Program-made: the position numbers and the translations under genes
The notes under the pieces: model-generated
Database searches by the model: none
What the model was told of the DNA's origin: nothing
Seen by the model: the letters and a program-made list of their open reading frames with translations, nothing else
NCBI RefSeq assembly: GCF_000717645.1
Contig: NZ_JNZZ01000019.1
Span: 124,001-188,000 of the forward strand
Direction: 5' to 3'
Source: Streptomyces californicus
GTDB taxonomy: Bacteria > Actinomycetota > Actinomycetes > Streptomycetales > Streptomycetaceae
DNA: 64,000 nt
In this document: positions 1-8,758 of the stretch, one piece after another
Layout of the letters: each line of letters starts with the position of its first letter
Position numbering within the stretch: position 1 is the stretch's first letter

Positions 1-699
1 CGTGCAGTGGCCGAGCACATCGGCCCGGGGATGGCGCACCGCCGCCTCCAGGCGCCGTGTCATCGGCTCCGGGTCCATCCGCAGCTTGGAGTGGACGGAG
101 ACGACCACCACGTCGAGCCGCTCCAGCAGCTCGTCCTCCTGGTCGAGCGACCCGTCCGCGAGGATGTCGCACTCGATGCCGGTGAGCAGCCGGAACGGCG
201 CCCACTCCTCGTTGAGCCGTGCCACCACCGCGAGCTGCTCCCGCAGCCGGTCCGGCGACAGGCCGCGCGCCACCGTCAGCCGGGGTGAATGGTCGGTGAG
301 CACGGCCCACGCATGCCCCAGCTCCGCGGCGGTCCGGCCCATCTCCTCGATCGGGCTGCCCCCGTCCGACCAGTCCGAGTGCAGGTGGCAGTCGCCGGTC
401 AGCCGCCGGTACAGCGCTTCGCCCCCAGCAGGAGGCTCCTCCGCCGCGGCCTCCACCTCCAGCCGCTCCAGGTACCCGGGCGTCCCGCCCGCCAGCGCCT
501 CACGGATCACCTCGGCCGTGCGGGGCCCGATCCCGGGGACGCGCTCCAGCGACTTCGCGGCCACCCGCCCGGCCGCCTCTCCCGGAGCCATCGCGTCCAC
601 GACGGCGGCAGCCGTACGGAACGCCTTCACCCGGTACGTCGCGGCCTGGGAGCGTTCCAGCAGGAAGGCGATCCGCCGCAGGGCGGTGACCGGATCCAT
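1..699 (-). CDS. PHP-domain protein, PolX-like (3' part cut by window)
   Basis: The 233 visible residues hold an N-terminal helix-hairpin-helix region (about residues 1-75, with VPGIGPRTAEVIREALAGG near 53-71), then the start of a PHP metallo-phosphoesterase domain (CHLHSDWSDGG near 104-114; LTDHSPRLTVA near 133-143; TGIECDIL near 169-176). The H-x-H and E/D ligands of a PHP trinuclear metal site are present. This order matches bacterial PolX C-terminal halves and stand-alone PHP proteins, which hydrolyse phosphate esters or DNA 3' ends. The ATG at 699 precedes the conserved helix-hairpin-helix region. The carboxyl end lies beyond base 1, so full length is unknown. Confidence 0.82.
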   Translation of the reverse strand, partial: MDPVTALRRIAFLLERSQAATYRVKAFRTAAAVVDAMAPGEAAGRVAAKSLERVPGIGPRTAEVIREALAGGTPGYLERLEVEAAAEEPPAGGEALYRRLTGDCHLHSDWSDGGSPIEEMGRTAAELGHAWAVLTDHSPRLTVARGLSPDRLREQLAVVARLNEEWAPFRLLTGIECDILADGSLDQEDELLERLDVVVVSVHSKLRMDPEPMTRRLEAAVRHPRADVLGHCT

Positions 700-799
700 C
701 GGCGCCTCCTCCAGGAGCGGCCGCGGCCGCTCCGACCCGCCGCCGCGTGTTCCCCCTCAGGATGGCCGCAAGCGCCCCGCACCGCCTCCGCGCGCCGCC

Positions 800-2233
800 T
801 CAGGCCCCGCTCTCCGCGGCCACCCAGCGGCGGGCGGTCGTGTCGTAGTCGAGCACCTGCCTCCCCCGCACCCCGCCCGTACGGAACGGCCTGCCGCCGT
901 CGTCCAGGCGCACGGTGCCGGACTGTCCGCCGCCGCTCCAGCCCAGCTCCGCGAACCAGTCGCAGTCGCAGCCGACCGTACGGCCGGTGATCAGGAACAC
1001 CTCCGGGTCGGTGACCGAGACGCGGTACGGGAAGGCGACGGCCGCGACGGGCTCGCCCGAGTCGTTGCCGGCGAGGGGGCGGGCGACGGGCCGGGGCGCG
1101 TCGAGGTCCACGTCGAACATCCTCGGCGTGAGGGAGCCGCCGCAGCCAGAGCTCATACGGTAGATCCGGCCCGCGCCCACCGGGCGGCGCTCGACGACCC
1201 GGATGCGCAGGGACTCCAGCACCACCGCACGGTCGTCCCGCCCCTGCACGGTGATCCGGACCCCGGTCTCGCCCGCGTGCACCGCGCCGAGCGCCGACGC
1301 CCAGGGGGCCGCGTCGGCCTCCACCGGGGGCGGCGGCACCGCGTCGGGCGCCCGGTCGACGCGGTAGGCGTGGTCGCAGCCGTTCTTCCAGACGTGGGCG
1401 TCGCCGGTCCAGGTGAACGGCGCGCGACCGGCGGCCGGCCCCGCCGAGGGCGCTGCGGCCCCGGCTCCGGCCCGGCCGCGCGTTCCGGCGCCGGGCGGCG
1501 CGGCCGAACCCGTACCGCCGTCCGACGGCGTGCGGCTCGGGGCCGTACGCGGCGTGGCGGGCGGTGCCGCGGCGGCGGGGGAGCCGGAACGGGAGGGCGC
1601 GGGGCTCTCCACCGGTGGCGGGCCCGGCCACTGCGCCGGGGACCGGCCCCGGTCCGGGCCGGAGGGAGCCGGCGTGCCCAGGGTCGCGGCCAGGGCGACG
1701 ACGAGGGAGGCGGCGGCGAGCCCACCGAGCACCTGCCCGTACCGGCGCGCTCGCCGGGGCCGGTCCTCCGACGGGCGGAGGCCGCCGCCTTCCCGCATCG
1801 GACCCGACGGGCCCCGTGCCTCCGGACCGCGCGCCTCCCGCGCCGGATCGGCCGGGCGCTCGCCCGCCGTCCGGGGGCCTTCGGCCTCCGCCGCGACCTC
1901 ACCGCCGGCCCGCTCGTCCGGCACCGGTCCGCACGCGACCGCGTCCGCCGGAGCTCCCGGCCCCTGCCGGTCCACCCGCCCCCGGTCCGCGAGGAGCCAC
2001 AGCCGGTGCAGCGCCTCCCGGTCGGCGGCCGACGCGCCGCACAGCCGGGCCAGCCGCTCCACCGGGGCGAACTCGGCGGGGACCGTACGCCCCGTGCAGT
2101 ACCGGTGCAGGGTCGAGCCGCTGACCCCGATGCGGCGGGCCAGCGAGGCGTACGTGCGCCCCGATCCCTCCCGCAGCGTGTCCAGCCGCGCCGACAGTGC
2201 CGCCCGCGCCGTGCCCTCGGCGTCCTCCACCAC
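800..2233 (-). CDS. Membrane-anchored helix-turn-helix protein with secreted C-terminal domain
   Basis: About 477 residues. An N-terminal Xre-like HTH (residues about 8-60, ARRIGVSGSTLHRYCTGRTV) is followed by a charged Pro/Ala/Arg linker, one transmembrane segment (about 166-186), a long Pro/Ser-rich stretch and an extracytoplasmic C-terminal domain (about 285-477) containing four or more Cys (NGCDHAY, SSGCGGS, GCDCDW). This one-pass DNA-binding plus outer-domain layout is common in Streptomyces and suggests envelope sensing, but the ligand and targets are unknown. The GTG at 2233 was chosen because GGGGGAGGT lies 7-8 bases upstream. The open frame extends further 5', but that part looks like non-coding shadow. 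Confidence 0.72.
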   Translation of the reverse strand: MVEDAEGTARAALSARLDTLREGSGRTYASLARRIGVSGSTLHRYCTGRTVPAEFAPVERLARLCGASAADREALHRLWLLADRGRVDRQGPGAPADAVACGPVPDERAGGEVAAEAEGPRTAGERPADPAREARGPEARGPSGPMREGGGLRPSEDRPRRARRYGQVLGGLAAASLVVALAATLGTPAPSGPDRGRSPAQWPGPPPVESPAPSRSGSPAAAAPPATPRTAPSRTPSDGGTGSAAPPGAGTRGRAGAGAAAPSAGPAAGRAPFTWTGDAHVWKNGCDHAYRVDRAPDAVPPPPVEADAAPWASALGAVHAGETGVRITVQGRDDRAVVLESLRIRVVERRPVGAGRIYRMSSGCGGSLTPRMFDVDLDAPRPVARPLAGNDSGEPVAAVAFPYRVSVTDPEVFLITGRTVGCDCDWFAELGWSGGGQSGTVRLDDGGRPFRTGGVRGRQVLDYDTTARRWVAAESGA

Positions 2234-2522
2234 CCGCTCGACCTCCCCCACACCGTTCCAGGGCGTTCCAGCCCCCCCGGGAACACCCACGTCACCAGGG
2301 GTGGGACGGTTCCAGCCCGGCGGGAAGCCGTGTCGTGCTTGTCCGGATCCGGTGCTGCGGCCCAACCTGGTCCCCGTCCCCGTACCGCCTCCTGCGAAGC
2401 CGTCGTACGGCCCCGAACCGATCGGGCCCGTCCGACCGGCCGCGCCGGGCCGTACGGCCGACGCGGAGCACCACCGTCCGACCGCACTCTTCGACACACC
2501 GTCCGAAACGGGGAGATCCACC

Positions 2523-3140
2523 ATGCGCACCGTCCGCACCGCACTCCTGACCGTCGCGGCCGCCGGCCTCGCCGTCACCGCTCTGGCCCCGGCGCCCGCC
2601 GCCGCGGCTCCCGCCCCCGCTCCCGCCGCACCGAAGTTCCTGAGCGCGGCCCAGCTCCCCGCCTCCCCCACCCCCTGGACGGCCGGGCCCGTACGCACGG
2701 GGGCGCCCCAGGAAGGGTCCGTGTGCACCGCCGGGATCGCTCCGGCGGCCGGCACCCGGTACCGCGACTTCCGCACCGAGCTGGACACCAACGCCCGCCA
2801 GACCATCACGGTTGCCGCCACCGCCGCCCGGGCCGAGAAGCTCGCCGCCGACCTGCACCACGCCCTGGCGACCTGCCTCGACCGGATGAAGGAGCAGGAC
2901 CCCGGCCTGGAGGGGGAGGCGTTCTACCACGGCAGGATCGGCATCGAGGACGGCGCGCATCTCCACAGCATCGACACCTCCCACCCGGAGGTCGGTTCCA
3001 CCGACATCGGGCTGTACTCCGTGGGCCGCGACGGCCGCGCGGTGACCGTCGTCGAGTGGGGGCAGATGGGCGAGCTGGACGGTGCGCCGCTGGAGGGGTT
3101 CAGGAAGACGACGCGCACCGCCGTCGCCAAGCTGTACTGA
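2523..3140 (+). CDS. Secreted hypothetical protein
   Basis: 205 residues. The first about 30 residues are a classical Sec signal peptide (MRTVRTALLTVAAAGLAV, then Ala/Pro repeats and an AxA cleavage region). The mature part has two Cys (CTAGIAP and ATCLDRM) that could form one disulfide, and a compact alpha/beta pattern resembling PknH-like or sensor-type extracellular domains of actinobacteria; I cannot assign a family. The gene starts at the ATG after GGGGAGATCCACC and is followed 20 bp after its stop by a strong hairpin, so it is probably monocistronic. It is divergent from the membrane HTH gene, which might be its regulator (inference). Confidence 0.7.
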   Translation: MRTVRTALLTVAAAGLAVTALAPAPAAAAPAPAPAAPKFLSAAQLPASPTPWTAGPVRTGAPQEGSVCTAGIAPAAGTRYRDFRTELDTNARQTITVAATAARAEKLAADLHHALATCLDRMKEQDPGLEGEAFYHGRIGIEDGAHLHSIDTSHPEVGSTDIGLYSVGRDGRAVTVVEWGQMGELDGAPLEGFRKTTRTAVAKLY

Positions 3141-3160
3141 CCCCGCCGGGCCCCAGGACC

Positions 3161-3190
3161 GCGACCGGCCGCCGGGGGGCGGCCGGTCGC
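3161..3190 (+). terminator. Hairpin after the secreted-protein gene
   Basis: A 13-bp perfect inverted repeat (3161-3173 with 3178-3190) with a four-G loop, placed 20 bp after the stop codon. There is no T tract, as is usual for GC-rich actinomycete terminators. Confidence 0.6.
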
Positions 3191-3230
3191 CCGATGTGCG
3201 CGGCACCGCCGCCCGGCGCATCCTGACGGT

Positions 3231-5849
3231 GTGACCCGGCACGACACGAACCGGCAGCCCCCGCCCGCCGGACACGGGCGCCCGGCCGGCGCGGACGACG
3301 GCGGCCGGGTACCCGACGAGCTCTCCCTCGTCCTCGCCCAGGCGCTCGTCGGCGCCGTCGAGTCCGGCGGAGGCTTCGCGGGCGGGGTGTACCTGCGCAG
3401 CGGCACGCCCGGGCTCCTGCGCCTCGCGGTGCTGGCCGGACTGCCCGGCCCGCTCTTCCGGCCATGGTGGCGGATGCACGTGAACCGGCCCTTCCCGGTC
3501 TCCGAGGCGTACCGCACGGGGCGGCCCGTGCTGCTGTCCGACGCCGAGGAGGCCATGCGCCGCTTCCCGCAGCTCATGGCCGGGCTGCCGTTCCCGTTCG
3601 GTTCGCTGTGGGTCCCGATCCCCGGCCCCCGGGGGAGCGTGGGCGTCCTGGTGGTCCTGCGGGCCTCCACACCGGGCCGGCCGGTGGCCCCCGCCGACGG
3701 CGACCGGCTGCACCGGCTGGGGCAACGGCTCGGGGACGCGCTCACCGACCTGGAGCGGCAGGGCGTCACCTGCGTGTGGGACGGCGAGCCGGTCCCCGTC
3801 CAACTGCCCGTGGCCACCGCGCCCCCGGTACGGGTCGGCCGCTTCGACTGGGAGCTGCACTCCGGGCGGGTCGCCGCCGACGACGAGCTGTGCGCGATCC
3901 TCGGCTTCGCCCCCGCCGCCTTCCCCGGCACCGTCGACGCCCTCGCCGAACGGCTGGTCCCGGAGGACGTGTACGGGCTGTGGGCGCTGGCCCGGCAGAC
4001 GGTGGAGTCCGCCGAGCCGGTCGTCCGCCGGATGCGGTTGCGCGGCCCGGACGGCCGCTCGCACCTGCTGGAGCTCTCCGGCCGCTGGACCCACCCGGAC
4101 GGCGATGAGCCCGAGGGCCGTCTCACCGGCTTCCTGGTCGACCTCGGCTCGGGTCCCGTGGTGCCGGAGGCCGCCGACCGGCTGCCCCGGGGCATCCTCT
4201 CCCTGGACCGGCTGGGCCGGATCACGTACGCCAACGTCCTCGCCGAGGAACTGCTCGGCCACACCCGCACCGAGCTGGTGGGCCACCCGGTGTGGCAGGC
4301 CCTTCCCTGGTTCGGGCACGAGGCGTACGAGGACCACTACCGGGCCGCCATGATCGCCGACGAACCCGTCCACTTCCTGGCCCGGCGCCCGCCCTCGCGC
4401 TGGCTGTCGGTCTCGCTGTACCCGGACCACGACGGGGTGAGCGTCGTGCTCCAGGACACCGACCGGCCGGCGTACGCCCCCGGCTCGGTCACCGCGCCCG
4501 GGCTGGGCATCGGGTCCACCGCCGACCGTTCCTCCGCCCTGTACCGTCCCGTGGCCCTCGCCATCGCGCTGACCGAGGCGGTCACCGCCCGCCAGGTCTC
4601 GGCGGTGGTCACCGAGGAGCTGCTGCCCGCGTTCGGCGGCCGCCAGATCGCCATCTACCTGCTGAACGACCGCCATCTGCACCTGGCCTGGGAGACCGGG
4701 TTCCCCCAGGGGTTCCTCGACCGGTTCGACGGGGTCGGGCTCGACGTCAGCATCCCCGGCGTGGAGACCCTGACGACGGGCCGCCCGATCTTCTTCGAGT
4801 CCATGCAGCGGCTGGTCGAGGCGTACCCGGGCATCCCGATCGACGCGGACGTCGGAGCGCGGGCGTTCCTCCCGCTGATCGCCTCGGGACGCCCCGTCGG
4901 CTCCTGCATCCTCGGCTTCGACCGGCCGCGCGGCTTCAGCCCCGAGGAGCGCACGGTCCTCACCGCCCTGGCCGGACTCATCGCGCAGGCCCTGCAGCGC
5001 GCCCAGCGCTACGACAACGAGTCGGCCCTCGCCCGCGGACTCCAGGACGCCCTGCTGCCGCACCGGCTGCCCGAGGTGGACGGGGTCGACACCCTCGGGC
5101 GCTACCTCTCCGGCACCCAGGGTATGGACGTGGGCGGCGACTGGTACGACGTCATCGAGACCGGCCGCGAACTCGCCCTGATCATCGGCGACGTCCAGGG
5201 CCACGGGGTCGCCGCCGCCGCGACCATGGGCCAGCTGCGCAGTGCGGTCAGGGCGTTCGCGCTCGACAACTACGACCCCCAGGGGGTGATCAGCGGCACC
5301 AACCGGCTGCTCATCGACCTCGACCCGGGGCAGTTCGCGAGCTGCTGCTACATCGCCCTCGACCCGGAGACGGGCCTCGCCCGCGCCGTACGGGCGGGGC
5401 ACCCGCAACCGGTGCTGCGCCACCCCGACGGCCGGACGGAGGTGCTGGACCTGCCCGGCGGCATCGTCCTCGGGATCGACGGGGACGCGGCCTACCCGGT
5501 CACGGAGCTGCGGCTGGAACCGGGCGCGATGCTGGCCCTGTTCACGGACGGGCTGATCGAACGCCCGGGGACGGACATCGACGAGGGGATCGAACGGCTG
5601 CGCGCCACGGTCGAACGCATCGGCGAGGTCCCGCTGGCCGACCGCGCGGACCAGGTCATCGCGGAGGCACGGGCCGCCACCGACCGCCCGGACGACATCG
5701 CGCTGCTCCTCGCCGCCCGCTGGGCGGGCGGGCCCGCCCGGTCCCGGCGGCCCACGACGGAGCGGGCGGCCGGGCCCGACCTGTGGCGCACGTTCAGGAG
5801 GCCGGATCCGGGGCGCCCGGCGAGCGGCGCCCCGGATCCGGCCTCCTAG
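3231..5849 (+). CDS. PAS/GAF-containing SpoIIE-type serine phosphatase
   Basis: 872 residues. Order of domains: GAF-like (about 30-180), PAS (about 195-300, FDWELHSGRVAADDELCAIL), a second PAS (about 315-410, GILSLDRLGRITYANVLAEE), GAF (about 440-600), then a PP2C/SpoIIE phosphatase domain (about 610-835) with the acidic metal motifs GGDWYDV and GDVQGHG, GHPQPVL, FTDGLIER and DDIALLL. Such proteins dephosphorylate anti-anti-sigma factors in Streptomyces partner-switch networks, with the sensory domains gating activity. No anti-sigma gene is adjacent. The GTG at 3231 has only a weak ribosome site, so the exact start is uncertain; an internal start would cost only the disordered N terminus. Confidence 0.9.
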   Translation: MTRHDTNRQPPPAGHGRPAGADDGGRVPDELSLVLAQALVGAVESGGGFAGGVYLRSGTPGLLRLAVLAGLPGPLFRPWWRMHVNRPFPVSEAYRTGRPVLLSDAEEAMRRFPQLMAGLPFPFGSLWVPIPGPRGSVGVLVVLRASTPGRPVAPADGDRLHRLGQRLGDALTDLERQGVTCVWDGEPVPVQLPVATAPPVRVGRFDWELHSGRVAADDELCAILGFAPAAFPGTVDALAERLVPEDVYGLWALARQTVESAEPVVRRMRLRGPDGRSHLLELSGRWTHPDGDEPEGRLTGFLVDLGSGPVVPEAADRLPRGILSLDRLGRITYANVLAEELLGHTRTELVGHPVWQALPWFGHEAYEDHYRAAMIADEPVHFLARRPPSRWLSVSLYPDHDGVSVVLQDTDRPAYAPGSVTAPGLGIGSTADRSSALYRPVALAIALTEAVTARQVSAVVTEELLPAFGGRQIAIYLLNDRHLHLAWETGFPQGFLDRFDGVGLDVSIPGVETLTTGRPIFFESMQRLVEAYPGIPIDADVGARAFLPLIASGRPVGSCILGFDRPRGFSPEERTVLTALAGLIAQALQRAQRYDNESALARGLQDALLPHRLPEVDGVDTLGRYLSGTQGMDVGGDWYDVIETGRELALIIGDVQGHGVAAAATMGQLRSAVRAFALDNYDPQGVISGTNRLLIDLDPGQFASCCYIALDPETGLARAVRAGHPQPVLRHPDGRTEVLDLPGGIVLGIDGDAAYPVTELRLEPGAMLALFTDGLIERPGTDIDEGIERLRATVERIGEVPLADRADQVIAEARAATDRPDDIALLLAARWAGGPARSRRPTTERAAGPDLWRTFRRPDPGRPASGAPDPAS
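5796..5847. terminator. Bidirectional hairpin embedded in the end of the phosphatase gene
   Basis: A perfect 22-bp inverted repeat (5796-5817 with 5826-5847, 8-nt loop) that includes the last codons and the first base of the TAG stop of the phosphatase gene. It lies 18 bp beyond the stop of the convergent fprA gene, so it can serve both transcripts. Confidence 0.75.
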
Positions 5850-5864
5850 AAACCGTCCTGCCGG

Positions 5865-7256
5865 TCAGACGTCTGCGGGGCGCTCGGCCGGGACGAAGGC
5901 GCCGGAGGCGTCCAGCATGCCGTCGCGCTCCACGACCTTGATCCGCTCACGGCCCTGGGCCGCGCCCAGCGCCTGCTCGTGGGCGTCCAGCTTGTGCCAG
6001 CCCTCCCACGTCGTGTAACGCACGTTGCGGCTCTCCAGGAACGCCTCGACGGCCTCCGGGGCGGGCGTGGCGGGCTCGGCCAGGCGGCCGGCGGCGCGGT
6101 CCTCCAGCAGGCAGGCGACCGTCTCGTTGGCGTCGCCCTTGGTGTGGCCGATCAGTCCGATCGGACCGCGCTTGATCCAGCCGGTGACGTAGACCGAGGC
6201 CATGTGCTCGTCCCCGGCGATGACGCGCCCCGCCTCGTGCGGGACGGTGCCGGAGGCCACGTCGAAGGGGAGCTTCGGCAGCTCCTCCGAGTAGTAGCCG
6301 ACGGCCCGGTAGACGCTCTGCATGTCCCAGTCGGTGAACCGGCCGGTGCCCCGGACGTTGCCGGTGCCGTCCAGCTCGGTGCGCTCCGTGCGCAGCGCCA
6401 CGACCTTGCCGTCCTCACCGAGGATCTCGACCGGGGACTCGAAGAAGTGCAGGAACAGCTTGTGCGGGCGGTCGCCGACATCGCGGATCGCCCAGTTCTC
6501 CAGGGTCTGCGCGACCATGTTGGCCTGCTTGTTCTCCCGGCGGGTGGCGATGGAGCCCTCGTCGTACTCGATGTCCTCGGGGTTGACGATGACCTCGATG
6601 TTGGGGGAGTGGTCCAGCTCCCGCAGCTCCATCGGGCTGAACTTGGCCTGGGCCGGGCCGCGCCGCCCGAACACGTGCACCTCCAGCGCCTTGTTCTGCT
6701 TGAGGCCCTGGTAGACGTTGTCCGGGATCTCGGTGGGCAGCAGCTCGTCCGCCGTCTTGGCCAGGACGCGTGCCACGTCGAGCGCCACGTTGCCGACGCC
6801 GAGCACGGCGACCTTCTCCGCGGTGAGCGGCCAGGTGCGCGGCACCTCGGGGTGGCCGTCGTACCAGGAGACGAACTCGGCCGCCCCGTAGGAGCCGTCC
6901 AGCTCGATGCCGGGGACGTCGAGCGACCGGTCGGCCTCGGCGCCGGTGGAGAAGATCACGGCGTCGTAGAACGAGCGCAGGTCGTCCAGGTCGATGTCGT
7001 CCGGGTAGCTCACATTGCCGAAGAGACGGATCTGCGGCTTGTCCAGCACCTGGTGCAGGGCCTTCACGATGCCCTTGATGCGCGGGTGGTCGGGGGCCAC
7101 TCCGTAACGGATCAGGCCGAAGGGCGCGGGCATCCGCTCGAAGAGGTCGATCGAGACCCCCGGGTCCTGGCAGACCTCGGATTTGAGCAGCGCGTCCGCA
7201 GCGTAGATACCGGCGGGGCCGGCTCCGACAATGGCGACGCGGACGGGGCGTGTCAT
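5865..7256 (-). CDS. fprA: Ferredoxin/adrenodoxin-type NADP+ reductase
   Basis: 463 residues, the usual length for FprA/adrenodoxin-reductase flavoproteins. An N-terminal FAD dinucleotide fold (AIVGAGPAGIYAADALL), the PAPFGLIRYGVAPDHPRIKG segment near residues 45-65, and an NADPH site (VLGVGNVALDVARVL, about 152-166) are clear, as is the C-terminal GWIKRGPIGLIGHTKGDANE segment. It moves electrons from NADPH through FAD to ferredoxins that feed P450s and other iron-sulfur enzymes. The ATG at 7256 directly precedes the FAD motif. It is transcribed alone, convergent with the SpoIIE gene. An iron-box-like dyad lies about 50 bp upstream. Confidence 0.95.
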   Translation of the reverse strand: MTRPVRVAIVGAGPAGIYAADALLKSEVCQDPGVSIDLFERMPAPFGLIRYGVAPDHPRIKGIVKALHQVLDKPQIRLFGNVSYPDDIDLDDLRSFYDAVIFSTGAEADRSLDVPGIELDGSYGAAEFVSWYDGHPEVPRTWPLTAEKVAVLGVGNVALDVARVLAKTADELLPTEIPDNVYQGLKQNKALEVHVFGRRGPAQAKFSPMELRELDHSPNIEVIVNPEDIEYDEGSIATRRENKQANMVAQTLENWAIRDVGDRPHKLFLHFFESPVEILGEDGKVVALRTERTELDGTGNVRGTGRFTDWDMQSVYRAVGYYSEELPKLPFDVASGTVPHEAGRVIAGDEHMASVYVTGWIKRGPIGLIGHTKGDANETVACLLEDRAAGRLAEPATPAPEAVEAFLESRNVRYTTWEGWHKLDAHEQALGAAQGRERIKVVERDGMLDASGAFVPAERPADV

Positions 7257-7688
7257 GGGTGGTGATCCTTCGGGGCGGGCGAACGCGGGCAGGTACAGCG
7301 TACGTCGGAGGTAAGGGTGGGCTTACTAGTCTCCACCCCACACCGTAAGCGATCGACTCGCCGACCGTTCGACCGCCCCCGCCTGGAGTGCCCGATCAAG
7401 CCGTTTTGTCCTGGCGGTATGGGCGATTTGGGTGGTTTGGGCTTTCTGTTGAATAAAGGGGCTTATTGGGCCCACTAAGGCATTTGCTTGGTCGCGTTCT
7501 CGCCATGGGTGTGAAGAAGTGGTGAGCGTCACGTCCATGCGGGCGGACGCAGAAGTGGAACCATCGGTTCCCCTTCTTTCGGGGAAAGTTGACGGTGCGA
7601 CGGCGCGACGCGATGCCCGCATTCCGTTATTCGATCATGCGGAGAAAAGGGAATGCGGAAATCGGGGCTTGTTCGCTCCGATGTTTCT
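7257..7688. other. Divergent intergenic region between fprA and the riboswitch
   Basis: No gene is evident. The stretch 7420-7480 is clearly more AT-rich than its surroundings. Two small hairpins are visible: TTCCCC-n7-GGGGAA (7568-7586) and a 9-bp repeat CCGCATTCC (7617-7625) with GGAATGCGG (7650-7658). The promoter of the riboswitch transcript should lie here; I could not pick a convincing -10/-35 pair. Confidence 0.5.
7307..7325 (-). promoter_or_regulatory. Iron-box-like dyad upstream of fprA
   Basis: The 19 bases match the DmdR/IdeR iron-box consensus TWAGGTWAGSCTWACCTWA at 13 of 19 positions. The core is a perfect dyad GTAAG-n6-CTTAC (7311-7326). The site is weaker than the one at 25612, so iron control of fprA is only a suggestion. 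Confidence 0.35.
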
Positions 7689-7883
7689 CGCCTACGGTCA
7701 CCGTCAATCCGGATGGAACGCCGAATCCTGCCGCCGTCCGGGAATCCGAAACCCACTCACGTACGGCAGGAGCGGGGGACCCAGGTAAGTCGCCGATCCG
7801 TGACCGGAACGGCTTGGGGTGAAGTCGCACGACTGTGCGGCCAGGCATCTCCCGTCTGAACCCGACAGCTCACCTCGTAGGCG
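7689..7883 (+). ncRNA. ydaO-yuaA (c-di-AMP) riboswitch
   Basis: The conserved ydaO blocks occur in order: GCCGAATCCTGCCGCCG, GCGGGGGACCCAGGTAAGTC, TTGGGGTGAAG, GGCATCTCCCGTCTGAACCC and GACAGCTCACCTCGTAGGCG. The closing P1 helix is formed by CGCCTAC (7689-7695) and GTAGGCG (7877-7883). The element ends 18 bp before the ATG of a cell-wall transglycosylase. The family binds cyclic di-AMP, and in actinomycetes it is typically found in front of resuscitation-promoting-factor and other peptidoglycan hydrolase genes, where ligand binding lowers expression. The short gap to the ribosome site (GAGAGGAA) would allow either transcriptional or translational control. Confidence 0.93.
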
Positions 7884-7901
7884 CCGGAGAGGAAATTCCC
7901 C

Positions 7902-8738
7902 ATGCCCGCACAGGGTAAGCACCGTCGTACCCGGACCATCTCGCTGCGCCGCGGCCTCGCCGCCGTGACCACCGGTGGAGCCGTTCTCGCCCTCCCGGTG
8001 ATCGGCGCCACCAGCGCCTTCGCCGCCCCCACGCCGGCCGCCCCGCAGGCGGCCCCCGCCCCCGCCGCCGTGTCGGCGCAGGCGAATTCCGCCGCGCAGG
8101 CCGCGCCCGCCCAGCATTCCGTGAAGGCCGGCGAAACTCTTTCCAAGATCGCTCGCGAGCATTCCGTGAGCGGCGGCTGGGAGAAGCTGTACGAAGGCAA
8201 CCGGAAGATCGTCGGCGAGAATCCCGATCTCATTCACCCGGGAATCAAGCTGACCCTCGGAGCCGCCTCCGCCAAGGCTTCCGACGGCAAGGCCGCTAAG
8301 GCTTCCCCGTCCGCCGCCCGCGGTGCGGCGGCCGACCGGGCCGACCGCTCCGAGCGCATCGCCGCCGCCCCGGTGGCGAACGCCGCCCCGGCCGCCGAGA
8401 AGCAGGCCGTCGCCTACACGAATGACCTCGACGGCTGGATCAAGGAGTCGCTCGCGATCATGGCCGAGCAGGGCATCCCCGGTACCTACGAGGGCATCCA
8501 CCGCAACATCATGCGCGAGTCCTCGGGCAACCCGGCCGCGATCAACAACTGGGACTCCAACGCGGTCAAGGGCACCCCGTCCAAGGGCCTGCTCCAGGTC
8601 ATCGACCCGACGTTCCAGGCGTACCACGTGCCCGGCACCTCGACCGACAGCTACGACCCGGTCGCCAACATCACGGCCGCGTGCAACTACGCCGCCGACC
8701 GGTACGGCTCGATCGACAACGTCTTCGGCGCCTACTGA
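7902..8738 (+). CDS. Secreted LysM / lytic-transglycosylase-like protein
   Basis: 278 residues. A basic, long signal peptide (1-42, RRGLAAVTTGGAVLALPVIG, cleavage after AFA) precedes one LysM domain (about 74-122, HSVKAGETLSKIAREHSVSG), an Ala/Ser/Lys linker, and a C-terminal SLT/Rpf-like lysozyme fold (about 175-278). The likely catalytic Glu sits in IMRESSGNPAAINNWDSNA, followed by SKGLLQVIDPTFQAY. It should bind and cut peptidoglycan glycan strands outside the cell during growth, germination or septation. It is controlled by the c-di-AMP riboswitch directly upstream, and a 15-bp hairpin follows the stop. Confidence 0.92.
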   Translation: MPAQGKHRRTRTISLRRGLAAVTTGGAVLALPVIGATSAFAAPTPAAPQAAPAPAAVSAQANSAAQAAPAQHSVKAGETLSKIAREHSVSGGWEKLYEGNRKIVGENPDLIHPGIKLTLGAASAKASDGKAAKASPSAARGAAADRADRSERIAAAPVANAAPAAEKQAVAYTNDLDGWIKESLAIMAEQGIPGTYEGIHRNIMRESSGNPAAINNWDSNAVKGTPSKGLLQVIDPTFQAYHVPGTSTDSYDPVANITAACNYAADRYGSIDNVFGAY

Positions 8739-8758
8739 TCCACCCGCGCCACCGCCTG

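Noticed and set aside
2..3226. 1074-codon + strand open frame across the first 3 kb
   Set aside because: Arg/Pro/Ala-rich translation without any family motif, overlapping a PHP gene and an HTH gene on the other strand that have clear domains; a high-GC shadow.
2292..5423. 1043-codon minus-strand frame opposite the SpoIIE gene
   Set aside because: Mirror of the phosphatase coding frame; no recognisable domain.
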